From Conchocele bisecta (taxonomy: Eukaryota; Mollusca; Bivalvia; Lucinida; Thyasiridae): a stretch of 64,000 nucleotides of DNA. Positions 1 to 10,546 of the stretch are shown piece by piece (position 1 is the stretch's first letter; each line of letters starts with the position of its first letter). A model generated the notes under the pieces. That model was given only the letters and a program-made list of their open reading frames with translations. It did no database searches and was not told the origin of the DNA. The stretch spans positions 35,832,462 through 35,896,461 of the forward strand of contig CM055271.1 of NCBI GenBank assembly GCA_029237695.1. The letters are read 5' to 3'. A program made the position numbers and the translations under genes.

Positions 1-420
1 TTCAAATGTGTTAAAATGATGACCCCGGGATCAAAAATGGACGGGGTCTGGCTGGTTAATAATCATGTTATATATATATCAAATCAAAGGTATTGAGGAG
101 ACAATCACTCCGAAGCGGTTTTTATCGAAATCGGCTGATTACGTCATCCAAGATGGCCGCCAAAAGGTCAAACCGGTATCTTTTTATTAGAGCTTGCAAA
201 CGGCCTTTTTGTCGAGCTTGCTTGCGGAAAGTGAGACATAGTGCTCACAATGACATCCGTCCATGCGTGCGTGCATCCATCCGAAATCTGTGTTAAAGTT
301 TTTCAATGCCTTATATCTCTGCAGTCCTAAGTTAAAGTCACATTATTAGTCATCTTCCATATAGTCATGCTTTATCCCACTCATGCGGCCCCTGTTCCCA
401 AGGTCAAGGTCAAATGACTT
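1..420 (+). repeat. fragments of two tandem-repeat element families
   Basis: 1-196 matches a monomer of the element at 29346-30879 (GTTAAAATGATGACCCCGGG and AAGATGGCCGCC). 206-420 is the head TTTTTGTCGAGC...TTGCGGAAAG with (CGTCCGTGCGTG)-type runs and one core unit. Confidence 0.75.
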
Positions 421-2045
421 AGGGCAATTCCAGAATTAATCATGGGGGGGGGGGGGGGGGGGGAACTTTGTTTCAAACCCCACCACCCATCAATAACAAT
501 TTTCGTTGACCCCATCAATTTAAATATTACCGAACCCCACCACCCATCATTTAGAAAGAAAAAAAACCCCACCCCTTGTCAATAAAAAAAGAAAAGCCCA
601 CCCATCCATAAAAAAAAAATATGTCAACCCACCACCCATCAATAAAAATTACTGACCCAGTAGTGCCCATAACGAGCGACCATACGTACTTAGAATAACA
701 GCTGACGTAACGCGCGGTAAACTGAAATGGCCTACGTGACAAATGACATTTACGTTCAAACAAGATTTTCACGGTGTGTAATCGATCGTATTTCCTCGCC
801 ACCATATGAAACCCGACTCGAGAAACACAAATTAAGTTGTTGATTTCTGAATTTGTCAATTGTTTGCACGGTCTAAGAAATCAAACAAATGTGAAAACAA
901 TTTTGTTTTTACAAAATATTAGACTCGTCTAAGGAGACAATTCTTATGTGTTGCCAAAACATGTTTTTTTAAGTCATCGGACAAATGTGAAAAGAAAACC
1001 TGAATATATTGGTATTTCTTTACAAAAACATATTTTGACAAAATATGAGAATCGTCTTACTTAGGAGACGATTCTCATGTGCTGCCAAATCTTGTTTTTA
1101 TCAAGAAATCAAAACAAATGTGAAACTGCACAAGCTAATGCATCAATTCAATGACGTGAGCGACTACATAGCGTGTTTTGGTATGTTCGTTTCCGCCGAG
1201 TTTTAAAGGTCAGTCACACTTTGCACGTGAAAATGGATTAAAGACTGATGATTGTAAACACCATCAGGTGTGCAGCCAGACCGAAAATGATATGTTGCAA
1301 ATGTGCTAGTTGGGGATGGGTGGGTACGGCGGTATATTTGTTTTATGTTACAATCTCGCGTATTTGCGATCTCGATCTCGCCTTCCGCTTTTAAAAATAC
1401 AATTTGCCCATGCATGTGTAGACAGCATGCGTGTTGGATTTGCGTTCTACATATACGTACGCACATATTTATAAAAGCATGCTAGTTCGAATTGCGTTAT
1501 ATGTACGTACGTGCATGTAATGTATGTGGAAAACTCAATTTCACCTGAAATTTAGTACAATAAATAGCATTAATAGGAACCTGCCAATCTCTGTATTCTA
1601 TGTCTCTGACGAGACGTATGGTAATTACCGATACCACCATTAATTTTTTGCAGTTTTACACTGCGAACCCACAATTTCCCTGCTCGTATTTTTTCGCTCG
1701 AGTGGACAAAAACGCGCGGGATGTGACGTATGGTAATTACCGATACCACCATTAATGTTTTGCAGTTTTACACTGCGAACCCACAATTAAATAATTGCCG
1801 TGTTTCTCTCGATCCCATAACTAAATAATTGCCGGTTTTCACTGGAGCCCATAATTAAATAATTACTGTTATTCACTAGCCCCCACCATGCATCAATTAG
1901 AATTTCCTGTGGACCCAACCACCCATACATTTTAATTTCATGCAGACACCACCACAAATAAGTATATTTTGCAATGTTGGTGAAATAGGCTACGGAGGTT
2001 GTGAATTCAATCCTCGTGCTAGGAGTGAAAAGTATTTCCATCCCA
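421..2045 (+). repeat. degenerate short repeats upstream of the first ATF6 exon
   Basis: 442-463 is a poly-G run. About 475-655 has four loose copies of CCACCACCCATCAATAA. Small hairpins around GAGACGATTCTCATG lie at 900-1110. 1617-1790 holds two direct copies (111 bp apart) of GGTAATTACCGATACCACCA. 1200-1560 shows nothing recognisable. No exon was found here. Confidence 0.6.
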
Positions 2046-2080
2046 GTAGTCTGTCTGATTAGACTTTATACTGTGATCTG

Positions 2081-2385
2081 CAGTGCTCCAGATAATATTT
2101 GTGTCTAAAGCATACTATACCCCCTTATTCCAAAATCGTTGCGTATTTTACTTTTACAAATGGTTTATTGAGGGAACAAATGATAAAAAAATAACAAATT
2201 TAAACATTCACTTAATTGAGCTGCAAAAAGCAAACTAAGTGAATTTTCAACTTTATGACAATATTTTCACTGCACAATTTTCACATTGCTGTGCGTATTT
2301 TGTGCTCTCACTTTTGATAATCAATGCGTATTTAGCTAAAATAATTGCGTAAAATACGCCAATACGCACCTTATCTGGAACTCTG
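2081..2385 (+). mobile_element. foldback MITE, CAG(A/T)GCTCCAGATAA family, copy 1
   Basis: TIR CAGTGCTCCAGATAA, inverse TTATCTGGAACTCTG; inner GCGTATTTTA-type arms. Sister copies: 40014-40370 (6-bp duplication GGTGGG) and a truncated one at about 14212-14358. Confidence 0.7.
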
Positions 2386-2516
2386 TGATATTTTGGTCAT
2401 AATCGGAAACAAGGGGGCCATTGTGGCCCAATATTTCTCACCTGGGCCCAGTTGCTCAAAGATTCTGTTAGCTTAACAGACTGTCAGTCCAGTCTACATT
2501 GCCGCTGTGTTTGCAG

Positions 2517-2631
2517 GTCTATGGAGGCGAGCTACCAGATACAGGTGTATGACGGTGCGGAGACGGGGAATGATTTCTTCAAGTCCGTCCACAGGCGCAA
2601 TGACACGTTCTACGTGCTCTCCTTTGATAGT
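2517..2631 (+). CDS. ATF6: ATF6, luminal-domain exon (third from last)
   Basis: Internal exon between a TTTGCAG acceptor and a GTAAGC donor. It carries one leftover base and then 38 codons. The peptide contains YQIQVYDGAE and RRNDTFYVLSF. The second block resembles the vertebrate ATF6 luminal segment just before the 'HLLLPATTHNKTTRP' stretch, and NDT is an N-glycosylation sequon. ATF6 is an ER-membrane bZIP precursor: under ER stress it moves to the Golgi, is cut by S1P and S2P, and its cytosolic part activates chaperone genes. This exon is luminal, so it belongs to the stress-sensing half. Upstream exons (bZIP, membrane span) are not in the window. A TTAA-flanked MITE begins 10 bp inside the following intron. 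Third positions are GC-rich, unlike the surrounding DNA. Confidence 0.85.
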
Positions 2632-2641
2632 GTAAGCCTGT

Positions 2642-3437
2642 TTAACCATTTCAACACCACATGCCTGTATAGTGGTATTGGCAGAAGGTGTAGATCCAGA
2701 TGAGACGGCTCATGAAGAGCCGTCTCATCAGGATCTGCACTTTATGCAAGTAATTTTCATATTTTTGAGAACATAGACATACCTATTCATAAATGGACTA
2801 GTATGAAGATAATTTTTTGACGGTTATATCCGGTTGCAAAATTAATGTATCAAAATCCATTCCAGTTTCACGAAAGCTGCCCAAATTTTTCGGCCATATA
2901 AACAATTAAAAAACAATATTTTTTTCGATAATATTAAATTAAAGGAAAATTTAAGAATGAGCCTTCTTTTTATTTCGTGAAATTTGGTCAAATATTGATT
3001 TTATTGCGAAAACAAAATTTCCCCATGTTAAATCCCCATAGACATCTTCACAGAGTGAAGATGTCTATGGGGATTTAACATTGGGAAATTTTTTAGAATT
3101 TCAGAAATACTGGACCTATTTTTAAAATTTAACTTTTGTTTTCTTAGTTAGATCATTTCAAAGCTATCTAGCTAGGTTTCGGAATCAATTTCCAAATTTT
3201 TTCATTTTTTTGACTCCTCCCACAACCTTTTTCCCCCCATGTTAAATTCCCATAGACAAATCAATTTTTCGTAATAAAATCAATATTCGACCAAATTTCA
3301 CGAAATAAAAAGAAGGCTCATTCTTAATTTTTCCTTTAATTTAATGTTATCAAAATAAATCTTGTTTTTGAATTGTTTATATAGCCGTAAAATTTGGGCA
3401 GCTTTCGTGAAACAGACAGTAGTGGTGATAGGGTTAA
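2642..3437 (+). mobile_element. TTAA-type MITE (family G) with family A inside
   Basis: TTAACC...GGGTTAA ends with TTAA target, the piggyBac pattern. Internal palindrome GATGAGACGGCTCATGAAGA. It starts 10 bp after the ATF6 donor at 2632. Confidence 0.65.
2857..3422 (+). mobile_element. family A foldback element, copy 1
   Basis: About 550 bp. Ends CTACTGTCTGTTTCACGAAA and inverted; an inner block that reads GAATGAGCCTTCTTTTTATT; apex hairpin around CATAGACATCTTCAC. The left tip is eroded. It lies within a TTAA-type MITE (2642-3437) in an ATF6 intron. Confidence 0.75.
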
Positions 3438-4014
3438 CAGTTACAGATGTTACTGGATGAAAACTCCCGTTATGTTTGCCTGTCCCATCATGATAAAAAG
3501 GGATTAAAGGAGGTTGTAACCAGCAAGGCCAAGATTAGCCTGCACATTAGCCGGATTATGTTATGAATTTAAGTTGTTTTTTACCCTGAAAATGTAAGCT
3601 TTCGCTTAACTATGCTGAATTTTTGTCAATCAATGTTCAACATGTTTTCAGTATTTTCATTGTATGGGAGTGGCCACATTCCAGGAATAATTTTCGAATT
3701 CTCTATCCCTGTCCACGCAATAAAGTTCTACTTGACTGAATTTGGGAAACATGTTTACCACTGCAAGTCGGAGAACCATCTTGATTTTCAAAATTTTATA
3801 TCACATATCACCCCGTGGAGGCCATTGTTAATTTGCTCATTCTGTATCCTTGTCCACGCAATAACTCAAGTTCTACTTGTTAATCTGAAGCAAATTCAAA
3901 ATTCTCTGATCTCCCTTTGGTGGCCATATTTAATTTCCGCCTTCTCTATCTTTATTTACATTGAATCATAATTATTTCCATTTGAAAATGATTCTAATCT
4001 GCTATCGGACCATG

Positions 4015-4165
4015 TTTTTTGTCGAGTCCGCTTGCGGAAAACGAGACATAGTGATCACAATGACCTCCATGCGTCCGTCCGTGCGTGTGTCCGAAATCTG
4101 CGTTAAAGTTTTTAAATACCATCAAATGCCTCAGCGGGCTCGACATGCGGGCCGCGACTATCTGG
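4015..4165 (+). repeat. short CGTCCG-headed element; three loose units at 3660-3960 before it
   Basis: Head TTTTTTGTCGAGTCCGCTTG, tail GGGCTCGACATGCGGGCCGC. The stretch 3660-3960 repeats TCCACGCAATAA and a GGCCA(C/T)-led block about three times. Confidence 0.65.
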
Positions 4166-4257
4166 TATTGAGAAAGAAAACATGTATAAAACAACAGCGA
4201 CAAGCGGATACTTGCCCCGCGATCTATGGGTTACACTGTGTATGTTGTACATTGCAG

Positions 4258-4342
4258 GACTACTTCCTAGTGCCGGCCACCGCCCACAACAAGACAACGA
4301 GGCCCCGCATGTCACTCGTGATGCCGGCTGTCGCTCTCAACG
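4258..4342 (+). CDS. ATF6: ATF6, luminal-domain exon (penultimate)
   Basis: Bounded by a TACATTGCAG acceptor and a GTACGT donor; 28 codons plus one base. It starts in the phase left by the exon at 2517-2631, giving ...LSFDS|DYFLVPA... The peptide contains [15 protein letters not shown], close to the most conserved stretch of the ATF6 luminal domain, including the NKT glycosylation sequon. This is the strongest single piece of evidence for ATF6. The nearest alternatives, CREB3-family factors, lack this block. The upstream intron carries the tail of a CGTC-microsatellite repeat ending about 100 bp before the acceptor. Confidence 0.92.
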
Positions 4343-4509
4343 GTACGTACCACAATGTACAATCATTCAAAACTGCGTTTCCACTTTTATCAGTCACCTG
4401 GGTGCGCATTGAGCAAAATACACGCTAACTGATAACAAAATGCTGTATCATGTGTTAACTGGATGTAACATATCGTAGTCTATTCGTATCAAAAAACTGC
4501 CTTTGCTAC

Positions 4510-4689
4510 TGTAACGCAAATGATACCATGTGTAATCATGAGTTGAATGTGGATATAAAAATACCGATCGAGAGCATCGTGCTCCGGTAACGCAGTCGGA
4601 TAGCGCGTCCCGCTGGTATTGAGAAGGTCCCGGGTTCGATCCCCGGTCGGTGCACATTTTTTCCGTTGCATTTCCCCTATCCGGTTACA
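4510..4689 (+). repeat. TRIM 5' LTR
   Basis: TGTAACGC...GGTTACA, with short inverted ends (TGTAAC/GGTTACA). It contains a TATA-like ATATAAAAA at about 4552-4560, 20 bp before the tRNA-like segment. Confidence 0.85.
4581..4654 (+). tRNA. tRNA-like sequence in 5' LTR (Thr-GGT-like)
   Basis: 74 nt. The D-arm reads TAACGCAGTCGGATAGCGC (A box) and the T-arm GGGTTCGATCCCC (perfect B box). The 7-bp acceptor pairing GCTCCGG/TCGGTGC has one T-T mismatch. The anticodon loop CTGGTAT gives anticodon GGT (Thr). The anticodon stem has one C-A mismatch in this copy. A nuclear Thr-GGT tRNA would be unusual for an animal, so this is more likely an internal Pol III promoter or fossil than a translating tRNA. 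Confidence 0.6.
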
Positions 4690-4691
4690 TT

Positions 4692-4705
4692 TGGGGGCTC
4701 GTCCG
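4692..4705 (+). promoter_or_regulatory. primer-binding site (tRNA-Pro type)
   Basis: TGGGGGCTCGTCCG, complementary to the 3' end of tRNA-Pro, starts 2 nt after the LTR. It is the standard minus-strand primer site of many gypsy-like and retroviral elements. Confidence 0.85.
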
Positions 4706-4784
4706 ACCCTCATGAGTGTCTGTGGGCTCTCTAGAGGGGTGAACTTTGGGTGAGTTTCTTCGTAATTGACGAAACTCAAAAATA

Positions 4785-4795
4785 ACGGGGAGGAG
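4785..4795 (+). promoter_or_regulatory. polypurine tract
   Basis: ACGGGGAGGAG directly abuts the TG of the 3' LTR, as expected for the plus-strand primer. Confidence 0.75.
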
Positions 4796-4975
4796 TGTAA
4801 CGGAAATGGTACCATGTGTAATCCTGAGTTGAATGTGGATATAAAAAGACCGATCAAGAGCATCGTGCTCCGGTAGCGCAGTTGGTTAGCGCGTCCCGCT
4901 GGTATTGGGAAGGTCCCGGGTTCAATCCCCGGTCGGTGCACATTTTTTCCGTTGCATTTCCCCTATGCGGTTACA
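4796..4975 (+). repeat. TRIM 3' LTR
   Basis: Same length as the 5' LTR, with the same TATA-like run followed by the tRNA-like segment. Confidence 0.85.
4867..4940 (+). tRNA. tRNA-like sequence in 3' LTR (Thr-GGT-like)
   Basis: Better preserved than the 5' copy. The A box is TAGCGCAGTTGGTTAGCGC and the anticodon stem TCCCG/TGGGA pairs fully (one G-T). The loop CTGGTAT gives GGT. The B box is slightly altered (GGTTCAATCCCC). The acceptor mismatch is shared, so it predates the duplication of the LTR. Confidence 0.6.
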
Positions 4976-5011
4976 CTACCATTTCATTGCTCAAACGACG
5001 CCACATGACAT

Positions 5012-5292
5012 CAGGGCTCCAGATAAGTTGCGTATTTGCTTAAATACCCAATTGAAATCAGAAGTAGCGAGTATCAAAAAGCAATAAAAAAAAACAGACC
5101 ACAAATGTAGCATATTTTTCTTATTTTCCATGAAAACAGATCTTGGTATTTCATTAGAATTGTCTCCAAGTCTGTTGGTGTGTAAAGAGTAGTGTGATTT
5201 TATCTTGCCCAATTAAAATTTTCAAATACCTAATTGCTTCAGAAATGATGGAGTAACAATACTCAATTACTAATTCCTTATCTGGAGCCCTG
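5012..5292 (+). mobile_element. foldback MITE, CAGGGCTCCAGATAAG family
   Basis: 6-bp duplication TGACAT (5006-5011, 5293-5298). Inner arms carry AAATACCCAATTGAAAT. Confidence 0.75.
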
Positions 5293-5367
5293 TGACATTA
5301 TTGAATGACATCTTTGTGATGATGCATTGACAAGTCAACATTTCTTTCATAGGTATGCATTTCTTAG

Positions 5368-5573
5368 TACAGTGGAACCTCTCTAAACCGGACACCAAGA
5401 AAACACAGTCATGTGATCTTATTTTTGATGAGTTTCTTGGTTATTTATCTCGGGTGATGATGTCTGTTCGTGATCGCATAGCACACAACTATGGCTCAGA
5501 ATGATCGATTTACAGTGAAACCCCTTTAAGCCGGAGGTCCCCAGGGTGTCCGGTTTAGAGAGGTTTCACTGTA
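5368..5573 (+). mobile_element. pogo/Tigger-like MITE
   Basis: TA-CAGTGGAACCTCTCTAAAC ... AGGTTTCACTG-TA, TA target. Similar elements: 12277-12626 (CAGTCGAACCTCCCC, complete) with a broken end at 12203. Confidence 0.8.
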
Positions 5574-5825
5574 CAGCATTTTCTCTAATAAATAGATTAC
5601 ACGCCTACTGTCTGTTCCACGTTTTTGTGCCGACTAACTTTTAGCTATTAAACACATTAAAGATATTTAAATGTAAGTAGTTTTTCATCAATAACAAAAA
5701 AGTCACCCTCCCCAATTTTTAGCCAGGTTTTTTGAAAAAAAAATCCAGGCTATTGGATTGGCGAAAGCCGGGCGGGCGGGCGGGCGGGCGGCGGGCGGGC
5801 GGCGGTCGGCGTCCACAATCAATGT

Positions 5826-7160
5826 TAAGTTTTCGTGTTTGAGTCCATTTCTTTGTTACTGTACCACCTAGGACCACCAAACTTTCACAACTTCATAATC
5901 AAAGGGTGCCCACCACATATCACTATCCAACATGTTACTTTTTTTTTAACTTGACCCATTTTTTCCCGCGTAGTCGACTTAGCCATTTTTATTCAATGTT
6001 AAGTTTTCGTGTTCGAGTCCATTTTCTTTTGTTACTGTACCACCTAGGACCACCAAACTTTCACAGCTTCATAATCAAAGGGTGCCCACCACATATTACT
6101 ATCCAACATTTTACTTTTTTTTTAACTTGACCCATTTTTTTTCCGCGTAGTCGACTTAGCCATTTTCAATGTTAAGTTTTCGCGTTTTACAATGTTAAGT
6201 TTTCGTGTTTAAGTCCATTTCTTTGGTACTGTACCACCTAGACCACCAAACTTTCACAGCTTCATAATCAATGGGGTGCCCACCACATATCACTATCCAA
6301 CATGTTACTTTTTTTTTAATTTCACCCATTTTTTCCGCGCAGTCGACTTAGCCATTTTCAATGTTAAGTTTTCGCGTTTACAATGTTAAGTTTTCGTGTT
6401 TAAGTCCATTTCTTTGGTACTGTACCACCTAGGATCACCAAACTTTCACAGCTTCATAATCAAGGGGTGCCCACCACATATCACTATCCAACATGTTACT
6501 TATTAGCCAGGTTTTTGGGAAAAAAATCCAGGCTATTGGATTGGCGAAAGCCGGGCGGGCGGGCGGGCGGCGGGCGGCGGGCGGCGGGCGGCGGGCGGCG
6601 TCCACAATCAATGTTAAGTTTTCGTGTTTGAGTCCATTTCTTTGTTACTGTACCACCTAGGACCACCAAACTTTCACAGCTTCATAATCAAGGGGTGCCC
6701 ACCACATATCACTATCCAACATGTTACTTTTTTTTTATCTTCACCCATTTTTTCCGCGTAATCGACTTAGCCATTTTCAATGTTAAGTTTTCGCGTTTAC
6801 AATGTTAAGTTTTCGTGTTTAAGTCAATTTCTTTCGTACTGTACCACCTAGGACCACCAAACTTTCACAGCTTCATAATCAAGGGGTACCCACCACATAT
6901 CACTATCCAACATGTTACTTTTTTTTTTAACTTCACCCATTTTTTCCGCGCAGTCGACTTAGCCATTTTCAATGTTAAGTTTTCGCGTTTACAATGTTAA
7001 GTTTTCGTGTTTAAGTCCATTTCTTTGGTACTGTACCACCTAGGACCACCAAACTTTCACAGCTTCATAACCAAGGGGTGCCTACCACATACAACTATCC
7101 AACATGTGACCATTTTTTTACCTTCACCTATTATTTCTACGTAATTGACTTAGCCATTTT
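5826..7160 (+). repeat. tandem array, ~195 bp unit
   Basis: Seven or so units marked by TACTGTACCACCTAGGACC, AACTTTCACAGCTTCATAA and the CGTAGTCGACTTAGCC block. A further unit lies at 8500-8720. Confidence 0.85.
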
Positions 7161-8496
7161 CAACGTTAACTTTTTAACGTAAGTCTGGTTAGAGTTTTTT
7201 GGGTGGGGGGGGGGGTAAAACTTTTTCGTTATACTATATCTCTGCAACTGCTTCGCCCATCATCAGGGCATGTCGGCCCCACCTTGCTGCGAAAGCGGGC
7301 GATCCTGTTGCAATTGTCAAGGTCCAAAATTTAACTTTTGAATTTTAAATTTTTTTGAAAGCGCGATCCTTGCCACATGTCAAGGTCAAATTACTTTGAA
7401 TTTTTTTGTTAAACTTTTTTCGTGTACTATATCTCTGCAACTGCTTCACCCAATACCTTGATACTTTCACATGGGTGTTTATCATCATTGTTGCACCTGC
7501 TTGCGGAAAGCGCGATCCTGTGCCCAATGTCAAGGTCAAATTACTTTGAATTTTTTTGTTAAAGTTTTTTCGTGTACTATATCTCTGCAACTGCTTTCAC
7601 CCCAATACCTTGATACTTCACATGGGTGTTTTATCATCATTGTTGCACCTGCTTGCGGAAAGCGCGATCCTGTGCCCAATGTCAAGGTCAAATTACTTTG
7701 AATCTTTTTCTTAAAGTTTTTTCGTGTACTATATCTCTGCAACTGCTTCACCCAATACCTTGATACTTCACATGGGTGTTTATCATCATTGTCGCACCTG
7801 CTTGCGGAAAGCGCGATCCTGTGCCCAATGTCAAGGTCAAATTACTTTGAATTTTTTTGTTAAAGTTTTTTCGTGTACTATATCTCTGCAACTGCTTCAC
7901 CCATACCTTGATACTTCACATGGGTGTTTATCATCATTGTTGCACCTGCTTGCGGAAAGCGCGATCCTGTGCCCAATGTCAAGGTCAAATTACTTTGAAT
8001 TTTTTGTTAAAGTTTTTTCGTGTACTATATCTCTGCAACTGCTTCACCCAATACCTTGATACTTCACATGGGTGTTTATCATCATTGTTGCACCTGCTTG
8101 CGGAAAGCGCGATCCTGTGCCCTATGTCAAGTTCAAATTACTTTGAATTTATTTGTTAAAGTTTTTTCGTGTACTATATCTCTGCAACTGCTTCACCCAA
8201 TACCTTGATACTTCACATGAGTGTTTATCATCATTGTCACACCTGCTTGCGGAAAGCGCGATATCGTCAGCATTTTGGCATACGTCCGTCCGTTCGTCCG
8301 TACGTCCGGTTAAAGTTTTTTGGTTAAAGTTTTTCCATCTACTATATCTATTTTTTTAGTGTCCATGCCTCGCCCCAAGGCGCGACATGCAGGCCACGGC
8401 CATCTAGTCTACAAAAAGTGGGTATAATTATGTTATCCAAGTGTCTATGCTTGGAAAAAACCTGGCCTTCGTGGCTTTGCCTCGTTTCTTGTTTTT
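6501..8496 (+). mobile_element. second copy of the same element nested in the first
   Basis: Begins TATTAGCCAGGTTTTTGGG in the middle of an outer 195-bp unit (after CCAACATGTTACT) and ends CTCGTTTCTTG at 8492. The interrupted unit then resumes with TTTTTTAACTTGACCC. Confidence 0.65.
7330..8270 (+). repeat. tandem array, ~147 bp unit
   Basis: Six to seven units marked by CAAGGTCAAATTACTTTGAA, TATCTCTGCAACTGCTTCAC and CACCTGCTTGCGGAAAGCGC. A single unit recurs at 8880-9030. The open frames here repeat with the array and are not genes. Confidence 0.88.
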
Positions 8497-9756
8497 TAAC
8501 TTGACCCATTTTTTCCGCGCAGTCGACTTAGCCATTTTCAATGTTAAGTTTTCGCATTTACAATGTTAAGTTTTCGTGTTTAAGTCCATTTCTTTGGTAC
8601 TGTACCACCTAGGACCACCAAACTTTCACAGCTTCATAACCCAGGGGTGCCTACCACATACAACTATCCAACATGTTACCATTTTTTTACCTTCACCTAT
8701 TATTTCTACGTAATTGATTTACCCATTTTCAACGTTAACTTTTTAACGTACGTCTGGTTAAAGTTTTTTGGTTAAAACTTTTTCGTTGTACTATATCTCT
8801 GCAACTGCTTTGCCCATTACCTTGAAACTTCACATGGGTGTTTATCATCATCCATATTTTCATTCTAACCCCCAACCATGCGGCCCCCTGTGCCCAATGT
8901 CAAGGTCAAATTACTTTGAATTTTTTTGTTAAAGTTTTTTCGTGTACTATATCTGTGCAACTGCTTCACCCATTACCTTGATACTTCACATGGGTGTTTA
9001 TCATCATTGTCGCACCCGCTTGCGGAAAGCACGATATCGTCGGCATTTTGGAATACGTCCGTCCTTCCGTCCGTGTCTGGTTAAAGTTTTTTCGTTAAAA
9101 TTTTTCCATCTACTATATCTATTTTTTTAGTGTCCATGCCTCGCAGGCGCGACATGCAGGCCACGGCCATCTAGTCTACAAAAAGTGGCTATAATTATGT
9201 TATCCAAGTGTCTATGCTTGGAAAAAACCTGGCCTTCGTGGCTTTGCCTCGTTTCTTGTTTTTACTTGATGAAATTCCATCAAATATTGATTTTAAAATA
9301 CATTTTTTTTAAATATGTTTTTATTTGTGGACCGATTTTCAAAATCTAACTTGTTTTCTTAGTTACATCATTTCCAAGTTATCTAAACAGTTTTCGGAGT
9401 CAATTTCCAAATTTTATTTTTGTTTACTCGTCCCCCGCTGCTTCCTCCCCCCCCCCCCCCATAGGAAAATCGTTTTTTCGCTACAAAATAAATATTTGAT
9501 GGAATTTCATCAAACAAAATGTTTTGGGAGGGTGACTTTTTTGTTATTGGTGAAAAAGTACTTACATTTAAATATTTTTTAAATTTAATGCGTTTAATAG
9601 CCAAAAGCTCGTCGGCAGAAAAACGTGGAACAGACAGTAGTTATCTTTGGTTACGTCTATCAAGCTCAGCTTGGAAACAATAGGATTACCTCTGCTCACA
9701 TGCTCTAGTTACATGCACTACAGAGTCTGGTAAATTTTATAATTATGATTATTTAA

Positions 9757-9907
9757 GGAATAAAACCATGGGTTGTTGAGTTTACTGTAGTATGAAAAAC
9801 AGTTGGTATGTTAAAGTGCGTGGAGTCCGAAGGACTCCTCACAAACTTTAAAGAGACCAACTCTTTTCATACAACAGTAAATGCAACTACCCATGGTTTT
9901 ATTACTT
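9757..9907 (+). repeat. inverted repeat
   Basis: AATAAAACCATGGGTTG at the left against CCATGGTTTTATTAC at the right, apex GGAGTCCGAAGGACTCC. No duplication detected. Confidence 0.7.
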
Positions 9908-9983
9908 ATATTTACACTGCATTTTCGGATAGTTTCAAAGAGTTAAATAACCAAATATCGTGTTAAAATTAGAAATCTTATTT

Positions 9984-10425
9984 TTTGTCGAGCCCGCTTG
10001 CGGAAAGCACAATGACGTCCGTCCGTCCGTCCGAAATCTGAGTGAAATTTTTTAAATACCTTATATCTCTGCAGTGAGAAGTTTGCAGTCTGAAATCTGC
10101 GTTAAAATTTTTAAATACCTTATATCTCTGCAGTCCTAAGTCACATTAACTTGAAACTTCATATACCTATTAGTCATCATCCATATATTCATGCTGTATC
10201 CCACTCCTGTGGCCCCTGTGCCCAAGGTCAAGGTCAAATGACTTGGTAGTTTGCGTTCCAAAATCTGCGTTAAAGTTTTTAAATACCTTATATCTCTGCA
10301 GTCCTAAGTCACATTCACTTGAAACTGCATATGCTTATTAGTCAGCATCCATATATTCATTCTGTGTCCCACTCATGCGGCCCCTGTGCCCCTATGTCAA
10401 GGTCAAATGACTTTAATGACGTAAA
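9984..10425 (+). repeat. CGTCCG-headed tandem-repeat element in ATF6 intron
   Basis: Head TTTTTTGTCGAGCCCGCTTG, (CGTC)n, then two to three ~190-bp units (ACCTTATATCTCTGCAGTCC). It ends about 120 bp before the terminal ATF6 exon. Confidence 0.75.
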
Positions 10426-10546
10426 ACAAACTTTAACGAATCAACGTTGCGTGGGGCTAATGTAATGTACTGGGATATAAACACAATACGTTGAATGGGC
10501 GTTTCCATATAATGAATGTAAGGACAGTGTAAATATTGTCTTGTAG

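Larger units (their letters stand above)
4510..4975 (+). mobile_element. TRIM (miniature LTR retrotransposon) with tRNA-bearing LTRs
   Basis: Two direct 180-bp repeats (TG...CA ends) flank a 106-bp non-coding interior. A primer-binding site complementary to tRNA-Pro lies just after the left repeat and a purine tract just before the right one. A 4-bp duplication, CTAC, flanks the element (4506-4509, 4976-4979). Total 466 bp, no coding capacity, so mobilisation would be in trans. Each LTR carries a 74-nt tRNA-like sequence with A and B boxes, an architecture comparable to plant Cassandra TRIMs, which carry 5S rRNA. The LTRs differ at about 11 of 180 positions. Confidence 0.85.
5716..9263 (+). 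mobile_element. pearl/Helitron-like tandem-repeat element (outer)
   Basis: Order: head TTTAGCCAGGTTTTTTG, GC microsatellite (GCGG)n at about 5767-5812, tandem units of about 195 bp, a second tandem array of about 147 bp units, then a tail GGAAAAAACCTGGCCTTCGT...CGTTTCTTG. The architecture of head, microsatellite, tandem core and hairpin tail matches bivalve 'pearl' and Helitron-related non-autonomous elements. No coding potential. Confidence 0.65.
5605..9640 (+). mobile_element. family A' foldback element expanded by a nested tandem-repeat element
   Basis: Tips CTACTGTCTGTTCCACG and inverse (AACGTGGAACAGACAGTAG). The normal body is about 490 bp; here it is split at AGTCACCCTCCCC by the 3.5 kb element at 5716-9263 and resumes with GATGAAATTCCATCA. 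Confidence 0.75.

Noticed and set aside
1..2516. Search for further ATF6 exons (bZIP or membrane span)
   Set aside because: No splice-bounded coding segment with a hydrophobic span or basic region was found; upstream exons are presumably outside the window.
4489..4941. 150-aa minus-strand frame with RPGIEPGT and GDRTRDLL
   Set aside because: These peptides are the well-known spurious translation of tRNA T-arm sequence; the frame runs over the TRIM's tRNA-like segments.
7330..8270. CRISPR-like regular spacing
   Set aside because: Whole units, not short repeats with unique spacers, are conserved; this is a satellite-like array in a eukaryotic genome.
7345..8360. Series of similar open frames containing CLRKARS
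   Set aside because: They repeat with the 147-bp tandem array, overlap on both strands and shift frame with unit-length changes; they are translations of a non-coding repeat.
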